Positions 44,141 through 49,969 of a DNA stretch of 64,000 nt are shown piece after piece; the stretch's first letter is position 1; each line of letters opens with the position of its first letter. Under the pieces are notes generated by a model. It was not told the DNA's origin, did no database searches, and was given only the letters and a program-made list of their open reading frames with translations. The position numbers and the translations under genes are program-made. Origin of the DNA: Alphaproteobacteria bacterium (GTDB lineage: Bacteria; Pseudomonadota; Alphaproteobacteria; Kiloniellales; DSM-21159); the NCBI GenBank assembly GCA_030433005.1, contig JAUILQ010000010.1:49305-113304 (forward strand). Reading direction: 5' to 3'.

Positions 44141-45394
44141 GTGGCCGGGCCGGGCGGCAGGCAGGCGGGGCGGACCCTGTTCCGACGGGTGCGCCTCTTC
44201 GACTACGACCTCGACGACTACCGGGGGCCGCTCGACGTGCTGGTCGAGGGGGAGCGCATCCGCGAGGTCTCCGAGGCCGGCATCCGCGCGGCCGCCGAGC
44301 GCACGGTCGAGGGCGGCGGCGACCTCCTGATGCCGGGCCTGATCGACGCCCATGTCCATGTCATCGGCGTCACCCTCGATCCCGGCGAGCTCACGCGCCT
44401 GCGTCCCTACCTGGTGGCGGCCCGGGCCAAGCAGGTCCTGGAGGGCATGCTGTCGCGCGGCTTCACCACTGTGCGCGACGCCGGCGGCGCCGATGCCGCG
44501 CTGGCCCAGGCGGTCGCCGAGGGCGCCTTCGTCGGGCCGCGCCTGTTCGTGTCCGGTCTGGCGCTCGCGCAGACCGGCGGGCAGGGGGACTTCCGCGCCG
44601 CCGGCCAGCACCAGCTCGGCTGCCCGATCTGCCGGGGCGAGCGCTCGCTGACGCGGCTGGTCGACGGCGTCGACCAGGTGCGGCAGGCGGTCCGCGCCGA
44701 GCTGCGCGACGGCGCCGACCAGATCAAGGTCATGGCCTCCGGCGGCATCGCGTCCGGGATTCCGCCCGAGCGCTGCCACTTCTCCCGCGAGGAGCTCGAG
44801 GCGATGGTCGACGAGGCCGGTCGCGCGGGCACCTATGTCATGGCCCATGCCTACGAGAACGCGGCCGTGAGGCGCGTCCTGGCGGCCGGCGTGCGCTCGA
44901 TCGAGCACGGCAGCGACCTCGACGGCGAGACGCTGTCGCAGATGCGGCGCGCCGACGCCTTCCTGGTGCCGACGCTGAGCGCCTACGACGCGCTCCGCCG
45001 CCACGGCCCGGCGCTCGGCCTGGGCTCCGCGAAGGTGGCGCGCTTCGAGGAGATCCTGGCGAAGTCGCTCGACACCCTCGGGCGTGCCCATGACCTGGGC
45101 GTCGCGGTCGGCCACGGCAGCGATCTCGAGGGAGAGCTGCATGCCGAGCAGAGCCGCGAGTTCGCGCTCAAGGCCTCCGCGCTGCCCGCGCGCGAGGTCA
45201 TCCGGGCGGCGACGCTTACCAACGCCCGCCTGCTCGGCCGCGAGGGCGAGCTCGGCGTGATCGCTCCGGGGGCCCTGGCCGACCTGCTGCTGGTCCGGGG
45301 CGATCCCTATCACGACGCCGCCGTGCTTGCGGATCCGGGCAGGGCCCTGTCCCTGATCATGAAGGGCGGCGTCATCCACAAGGACGAGAGGTAG
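44141..45394 (+). CDS. Amidohydrolase family protein (imidazolonepropionase / Xaa-Pro dipeptidase-like)
   Basis: A 417-residue metal-dependent hydrolase. The first metal motif is MPGLIDAHVHVIG (about residues 66-78), the bridging lysine is in DQIKVMASGG (about 200-209), later histidines are in VMAHAYEN and SIEHGSDLD, and the last aspartate is in VGHGSDLEGE. The C-terminal sheet (GVIAPGALADLLLVRGDP) is typical. It opens cyclic amides or cuts peptide-like bonds in relatives. GTG 44141 follows a GGGGAGTGAG ribosome site. It ends six bases before the SDR gene. Confidence 0.88.
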   Translation: MAGPGGRQAGRTLFRRVRLFDYDLDDYRGPLDVLVEGERIREVSEAGIRAAAERTVEGGGDLLMPGLIDAHVHVIGVTLDPGELTRLRPYLVAARAKQVLEGMLSRGFTTVRDAGGADAALAQAVAEGAFVGPRLFVSGLALAQTGGQGDFRAAGQHQLGCPICRGERSLTRLVDGVDQVRQAVRAELRDGADQIKVMASGGIASGIPPERCHFSREELEAMVDEAGRAGTYVMAHAYENAAVRRVLAAGVRSIEHGSDLDGETLSQMRRADAFLVPTLSAYDALRRHGPALGLGSAKVARFEEILAKSLDTLGRAHDLGVAVGHGSDLEGELHAEQSREFALKASALPAREVIRAATLTNARLLGREGELGVIAPGALADLLLVRGDPYHDAAVLADPGRALSLIMKGGVIHKDER

Positions 45395-45400
45395 GCAGGC

Positions 45401-46111
45401 ATGGTCGAGGCCCAGGCGGCGGCCGGTGCCGGCGAGCAGCCGGGCCGGGTACTGTTCACGGGGGTGGGCGGCAGCATCGGCTCGGCGATTCTCGCGCGGC
45501 TGCGCGCCGCGAGCGCGAGCGTCGTCGCCCTGTCCCACGAGAGCGGTTCGGACGCGCTGGTGGCCGACTTCCGCGACGCGGACGCCCTTCATGCCTGCGT
45601 CGGCAGCCTCGAGGGGCCGCTGGACCACGTGGTGCTGGCCCACGGGCTGCTGGAGCAGGGCCCCTGGGACAAGGTCTCGCCAGCTTCCTGGCAACGGCTG
45701 CTCGACGTCAACCTGAACAGCGTCTACACGATTCTCCACGCCGCCCTGCCGAAGCTGAGGTCAGGCGGCAGCGTGGTCGTCGTCTCCTCGACCGCGGCCT
45801 TCGACCACAGTCCGGTCGGCGGCCCGCACTACACGGCGAGTAAGTGGGCGCTCAACGGCCTGGTCCGGCACCTCGCGCACGAGGTCGGTCCCGCGGGCAT
45901 CCGCATCAACACGGTCTGTCCCGGCCTGGTCGACAACCCAATGGGCCGTCGCTTCCTCGACGAGCGGGCCTACGTGCAGGCGCTGGAGGAGATCCCGCTG
46001 CGCCGCGCCGCGAGCCCGGACGAGGTCGCTGCCGTCGTGGCGTTTCTGCTCAGCAGCGAGGCCAGCTTCGTGACAGGGGCGCATATCCCGGTCTCCGGCG
46101 GCTACCAGTAG
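45401..46111 (+). CDS. SDR family oxidoreductase
   Basis: A 236-residue classical short-chain dehydrogenase. The cofactor-binding glycine motif is TGVGGSIGSAILARL (residues 20-34), followed by NAG-like LAHGLLEQG. The catalytic Ser and the Tyr-x-x-x-Lys are in VVSSTAAF and HYTASKWAL (about 130-150). The C-terminus is the usual FVTGAHIPVSGGYQ. It is the last gene of the catabolic cluster on this strand, six bases after the amidohydrolase. The substrate alcohol or ketone is unknown. Confidence 0.92.
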   Translation: MVEAQAAAGAGEQPGRVLFTGVGGSIGSAILARLRAASASVVALSHESGSDALVADFRDADALHACVGSLEGPLDHVVLAHGLLEQGPWDKVSPASWQRLLDVNLNSVYTILHAALPKLRSGGSVVVVSSTAAFDHSPVGGPHYTASKWALNGLVRHLAHEVGPAGIRINTVCPGLVDNPMGRRFLDERAYVQALEEIPLRRAASPDEVAAVVAFLLSSEASFVTGAHIPVSGGYQ

Positions 46112-46212
46112 CATCATTCTCCGCCATAGCGGCGACATCGGGCTCGCGGCGGGTCCACGGCGGGGCAGGCGAGGCGTGCCGCCGGTGATCGCTCCCTCCG
46201 GAAACCAAGAAA

Positions 46213-46232
46213 CCCCCTGGTTTCCCAGGGGG
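46213..46232 (-). terminator. Intrinsic terminator behind the tRNA-Ala fragment
   Basis: Read on the minus strand, CCCCCTGG-GAAA-CCAGGGGG forms an 8-bp stem with a GAAA tetraloop followed by TTTCTT. It lies six bases after the tRNA 3' end and is surely the terminator of the original tRNA-Ala gene. It shows that the left flank is the native chromosome downstream of that tRNA. Confidence 0.85.
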
Positions 46233-46237
46233 CGATT

Positions 46238-46284
46238 TGGTGGAGCCGAGGGGAGTCGAACCCCTGACCTCTACAATGCCATTG
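46238..46284 (-). tRNA. tRNA-Ala(GGC), 3' fragment only (attachment-site scar)
   Basis: Forty-seven bases match the 3' part of a tRNA-Ala: half the anticodon stem-loop (ATGGCAT loop, anticodon GGC, TGTAG 3' stem), the T arm GGGGTTCGACTCCCC, acceptor GGCTCCA-type end and encoded CCA. The whole 5' half is missing; before the loop only CA fits the expected stem. It cannot fold as a tRNA. This is the usual scar left when an element integrates in the anticodon region of a tRNA gene and restores the intact copy at its other end, here expected to the right of the window. Confidence 0.88.
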
Positions 46285-46629
46285 GATGAAGATGATAATG
46301 ATAGCAACGGTTTAGAGTAGCAGTTTGCGGCAGGCCGAAGCCTGGAAAACCGCGCTACGGGCGCCGGTTGCGTAGCAGTTGCGTGCTAGTCCGATCGCTG
46401 CTGGGAGCCAGGGAACGAGCGCGGGCCGATGGCGCCGATGACCGCTTCTGACCCTGAGCGGACGCCCGACGGTCCCCTCTCCGCAGTATGAGTTCGGTCG
46501 GGTTCTGACACGGTACGGAGCTTCCGAACGTCGGCAGCTGCTTGCCTAGAGGAAAGAGGGCCTCAGCTGACCCTCGTCGGAATGGGTGTCGGGGATGACA
46601 CGCGCCATATACTCAGGCATCGTTCCCAA
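46285..46629. other. Island end region without genes
   Basis: No gene is supported in these 345 bases between the tRNA-Ala scar and the first island gene. They include copy B of the attachment-associated repeat (46343-46416) and the promoter of the next gene. The composition is less GC-rich than the left flank. Confidence 0.55.
46343..46416 (+). repeat. Copy B of a ~75-bp imperfect repeat, next to the tRNA-Ala scar
   Basis: Same strand and same geometry as copy A at 23980-24055: tRNA sequence to the left, then this block. It carries TGCGTAGCAG-TTGCGTGCTAG, a tandem 11-base repeat. Arm-type integrase sites are the most likely meaning. Confidence 0.6.
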
Positions 46630-48069
46630 ATGTCGGATCATCCCGCTGCTTCAGAGCCAGTAGTTGTCCCGGACCGGTTCGAGAGTCTCGCAAGGCGAGC
46701 CGAAGGTCGCCTGAATGGCATCGTCGTACCTGTCCAGCCAGCACTGGACGAAATTGACCGCCTTTTTGCGCGAATGGGACAGGCCGACCGGGGCGCTTTC
46801 CTAATATTGCGAGGCGAATCTGGCGCCGGGAAGTCAACATTCCTCCACACCCTCAACCTCTACCGCACGGAAGCACACACCGTCAGCGTCCCGGGTGATG
46901 CATCCATTCGCGAGTTTCTCGCCGCGCGGAGGAAGTCGGTTCAGGTTGAGGTGCTCGTCCTGGAGGAGCGAGAGGCCGCTACAAGTTTCAGTGACCCAGA
47001 ACTCGAAGATTGGCTGCACGCTATCAATGGCTTCATTCGATCAGAGCGAGGGCGCAGAGCAATCGTTGTCTGGCCCTGTAATACGGATCCGCTGCGTGAT
47101 CGGGTAGTGGCGCTTGCGCGCACAATTGGTGGCGAATCTCTCGTCGGCACCGGAAAAGGCTGGTTCGCCTTCACAGGTCCAGAGAAGAGCGAATATATAC
47201 CTATCGCAGAAAAAACTCTCGCTACCCTAAATCAGGGGGCTACCTTTTCCGATCTAGGTCTAACCGCCGACGCGGTGCAGGAAGCGGCCAACAACGCCCC
47301 CACGATTGGCGGTTTCTTCTCCCGAGTGCATGACTTGATCTTGAGTGCCGAGAACGCAGTTGAGAAACTTCTTCGCCAGGAAAAGTGCCGGCTATGGGTT
47401 GTCGTGGCAGCAGGGAATGACGTGGCGGCCGAGGTCGCGGCACTCACGCGCGGACGCTACGCCGCAATCGACACGGAGCGGTTGATGACTTCAACCGAAG
47501 CGAACATTGTAGCCGATTTAAAGACATATCCAGACAAAATTGGTATTCTTGGCACAGTTCTGGACGCCAAGATCTTTCATATGCCAGTATTGACCGCGTC
47601 CGCGATCGCGCGAGCGTTCACGGACCCGCAACTAAAGATTCTCATGCGTAGTAAAGGGCTGAGTTTAAAGCCCGACGGGAAAAAGCAAGCGGTTGAGCGG
47701 CTCTTGCAAACCGACTTGGCGTCCGTATTCAGGGCTGGGTCACAGGGACTGCTCACTCGAGGCAAAAAGCCCGGCCCAGAGAGCGTCGAAGCATTTCAAA
47801 AACTGGTGGAGATCGCTTCCAACAATGATGCGGCCATCAATCGTGCATTAGGTAAGGCTCTTGTCGAAGCGGAATTGATCCAGTCTTTCGAGGTCGAGCA
47901 GGATTTTGGGTCGGGCTTGATCAGACGTACTGATATTTTAGCGAGTACGACGACTGGACCCGTCCGCATCGAAGTGATGTGGCGAAAGTCCACCAGCAGA
48001 GCGGCGATTGCGAACTATACGCTTACAAAATTGGCAAACTACGGTCGAGCAATCGGGTTCTTAAGCTAG
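46630..48069 (+). CDS. P-loop ATPase with possible nuclease-like C-terminus
   Basis: A 479-residue protein I do not recognise as a named family. Walker A is RGESGAGKSTFLHTL (residues 61-75). A possible Walker B is VEVLVLEERE (106-115). The last 50 residues (RRTDILASTT, then GPVRIEVMWRKST) resemble the core of a PD-(D/E)XK nuclease, with D435, E448 and K453, though the exact motif is imperfect. The gene has clearly lower GC and more A/T-ending codons than its neighbours, a sign of recent transfer. ATG 46582 is an alternative start. First cargo gene of the island; a defence role is inference. Confidence 0.72.
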   Translation: MSDHPAASEPVVVPDRFESLARRAEGRLNGIVVPVQPALDEIDRLFARMGQADRGAFLILRGESGAGKSTFLHTLNLYRTEAHTVSVPGDASIREFLAARRKSVQVEVLVLEEREAATSFSDPELEDWLHAINGFIRSERGRRAIVVWPCNTDPLRDRVVALARTIGGESLVGTGKGWFAFTGPEKSEYIPIAEKTLATLNQGATFSDLGLTADAVQEAANNAPTIGGFFSRVHDLILSAENAVEKLLRQEKCRLWVVVAAGNDVAAEVAALTRGRYAAIDTERLMTSTEANIVADLKTYPDKIGILGTVLDAKIFHMPVLTASAIARAFTDPQLKILMRSKGLSLKPDGKKQAVERLLQTDLASVFRAGSQGLLTRGKKPGPESVEAFQKLVEIASNNDAAINRALGKALVEAELIQSFEVEQDFGSGLIRRTDILASTTTGPVRIEVMWRKSTSRAAIANYTLTKLANYGRAIGFLS

Positions 48070-48180
48070 GCGCCTTGAAAGGGTTTCTACCTCACGCAAG
48101 AGTCCGGTTCTGCCCCTCCCAAGGTCCGCTCCTGGCGCAAGGCAGTCTCTCCGTCTTATCTCCTGGGGATGCCGGTCGGT

Positions 48181-48220
48181 CGCTCGGCTGCCTGAAGATA
48201 GTTCCTAAGGCAGCCGAGCG
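48181..48220. terminator. Strong hairpin between convergent genes
   Basis: CGCTCGGCTGCCT and its exact reverse complement (13 bp) flank a 14-base loop. It sits between the ends of the plus-strand ATPase gene and the minus-strand gene at 48233, so it may end transcription from both sides. No T-run follows. Confidence 0.55.
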
Positions 48221-48232
48221 GCGACGCGGATC

Positions 48233-48667
48233 CTAGCAGCAGGTCCAGTGCTGCCCGATCTTGGTCCTCACGGCCTCGAAGGCCTCCTCGACCACCTCGC
48301 TCTGTCCGTCCTTCAGCAGGTCGTGGAACAGCACCGCGACCGTGGCCGCGGCAGCCATCGGGCTGCTGAGCTGTTCAAGCTTCCGGAAGAAGCGCTTGAA
48401 GGAGAAGCGGTCGTTCGAAGCGGAGTCGGCGAGCAGGTCCCAATGGGCGTTCTCGCCTCCCTCGCCGAGGTGGGCGATGAACGCGGTACGGTCGATGGAT
48501 GCCAGAGTGTCCCTGCCAAGCCCGGCGATACTAGCCGTGACAAAAAAGACCGCCATCATGTGCTCGGTGCGCGGGTCTGCCGCGAACATAGCAGTCTCCT
48601 CAACCATCTCCTTCGCGGCCTTGCGGCTGCTGCAGGACGAACAGTCCTGCTTCTCGTTCTCACACAT
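48233..48667 (-). CDS. Hypothetical protein with CxxC start
   Basis: A 144-residue, mainly helical protein of unknown function. The N-terminus has cysteines in CENEKQDCSSCSSRK, and the last residues are WTCC, so a metal site or redox role is possible. The middle (HMMAVFFVTASIAGLGRDTL and FKRFFRKLEQLSSPMAAAAT) is amphipathic rather than membrane-spanning. ATG 48667 is preferred over ATG 48712 because AAGGAAC precedes it. It follows the gene at 48743 by 75 bases on the same strand and probably shares its transcript. Island-specific. Confidence 0.65.
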   Translation of the reverse strand: MCENEKQDCSSCSSRKAAKEMVEETAMFAADPRTEHMMAVFFVTASIAGLGRDTLASIDRTAFIAHLGEGGENAHWDLLADSASNDRFSFKRFFRKLEQLSSPMAAAATVAVLFHDLLKDGQSEVVEEAFEAVRTKIGQHWTCC

Positions 48668-48742
48668 GAGATTGTTCCTTACTTTTCCATCTGGAGTAGG
48701 GGAAAAGATCATGGTTGTCCGAAAGCGAAGAATCGCGCTTCG

Positions 48743-49378
48743 TCACTGGGCCTGCGGAAGGGCATCCAACGAATCGGCGTCCGCGCTCCCTTGACCATCG
48801 CGGAGCATCTCGACGGCGTCGCGGATCCAAGGCGCCTTCTGCAACACGAGGAGCGGCAGGGCGTCGGCGAGCCTGAGGAGCGCGCGGATGCCATGCTTCC
48901 TGAGCTTGTCGACGGACCGCCCGATGGCCTCATCGGAATGCCAGTTCGGCTCGAGACGCGAGCCCTTGAAGAAGGTCTCGCGGTGGATGCCCTCGATCCG
49001 GAGCCAAGGGGCCATGCGCCCGACGTCGCCCTCCGAGATCCGCCAGAGCGGCTTGTAGTCCCGGGAGAAGAGCACCTCCGAACCATCGCGGAGCTGCCAC
49101 ACCCCGTACGGAAGCCAGAGGCGCAGGGGAACCCAGGGAGCGATGACAAGGGTCAACGGGCGGATCTGCTCGTGGGCCACGGTAGCGATCCCGAAGTCCC
49201 CGAGTACTCGCGGGGAGCAGTCGGGTCGATCGGAACAGAGATACACGGGCTCGATATTAGCTGGCGCTTCGTCGATCCGCTCCACGACCAACCCGCAGTC
49301 CAGCATATCGCGAGCGAACTGCCAGATCGTGTTGTTGGGGTCGTCGTGGGGATTCAAGAGATGCGAATAGTTAGACAT
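48743..49378 (-). CDS. Hypothetical protein, unknown family
   Basis: A 211-residue soluble protein rich in Trp, Leu and Arg. No motif or fold is recognisable to me; parts such as GVWQLRDGSEVLFSRDYKPL suggest a beta-rich middle. ATG 49376-49378 (MSNYSHLLNPHDD) looks like a natural start, though the ribosome site is weak. It is upstream of the gene at 48667 in the same direction. Context is the island between the P-loop ATPase and the NACHT gene. Confidence 0.62.
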   Translation of the reverse strand: MSNYSHLLNPHDDPNNTIWQFARDMLDCGLVVERIDEAPANIEPVYLCSDRPDCSPRVLGDFGIATVAHEQIRPLTLVIAPWVPLRLWLPYGVWQLRDGSEVLFSRDYKPLWRISEGDVGRMAPWLRIEGIHRETFFKGSRLEPNWHSDEAIGRSVDKLRKHGIRALLRLADALPLLVLQKAPWIRDAVEMLRDGQGSADADSLDALPQAQ

Positions 49379-49969
49379 TGTGGCTATCCTTCGGACTGAG
49401 ATGAGGTCAAAATGCCGTGTTCTTCGGCATGAACAGGACGATCTCAGCGAACCCCGAAAACGAGAAATTATCCGGACCCAGAGGCTCCCCGAGCCGCTTG
49501 GATGATCGCCGCCGCGAGCAGCGCGTCATGCCGGCGAAGTCGTTGGCGGGATCCAGATAGCGCTAGTCCGTGGTCTCCCCGCGCGTCGGATGCGTAGAGC
49601 AGTTCCGATCAGTCGCGGCCAAATCCGGCAGTGGTGAAGTAGCTTTGGCATTTGCCCGGGGAGAAAATGCCAATGGCGGAGATCGAAGTCTTCGGCTCGT
49701 GGTCAAGCTCGGACGCGATCGCCATGCCACCACTGAGCGCCCGGTCGATCCGCTGCTGGCGGCGTTCCTTCCAAGGGACAGTTCTTGTGGGGCGGTGCGG
49801 TTGAAGGGGTCAGAAGGTCAGGTGCCTTACGCCGTCCAGCAGCAAAAGACGCTGCGTTATTCCGGCAAGAGCCGGTGTCGGTTCAGCGGTTGTTGGTGTG
49901 TGGCGCAACTGCCTCATGCACGATAAGGACAGTTATCGTGCATGAGGGGCGGGCAAAACCTTCGCCACC
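49379..49969. other. Long non-coding stretch with two inverted repeats
   Basis: No gene is convincing in these 591 bases; one 118-codon frame (49570-49926, plus) has no ribosome site or family likeness. Two dyads stand out: TTGGCATTT/AAATGCCAA at 49645-49673, and the 15-bp hairpin at 49912-49947. It may be degraded cargo. Confidence 0.5.
49912..49947 (-). terminator. Perfect 15-bp hairpin downstream of the NACHT gene
   Basis: CCTCATGCACGATAA and its exact reverse complement flank a 6-base loop (GGACAG). It begins 22 bases beyond the NACHT stop in the direction of transcription. There is no T-run, so a Rho-independent role is not certain; it could also protect the transcript end. Confidence 0.6.

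Noticed and set aside
46050..46307. Minus-strand frame with RGSTPLGST
   Set aside because: It is the translation of the tRNA-Ala fragment and its terminator, and overlaps the SDR gene end.
49570..49926. 118-codon plus-strand frame
   Set aside because: No ribosome site, odd composition and no recognisable family; overlaps inverted repeats.
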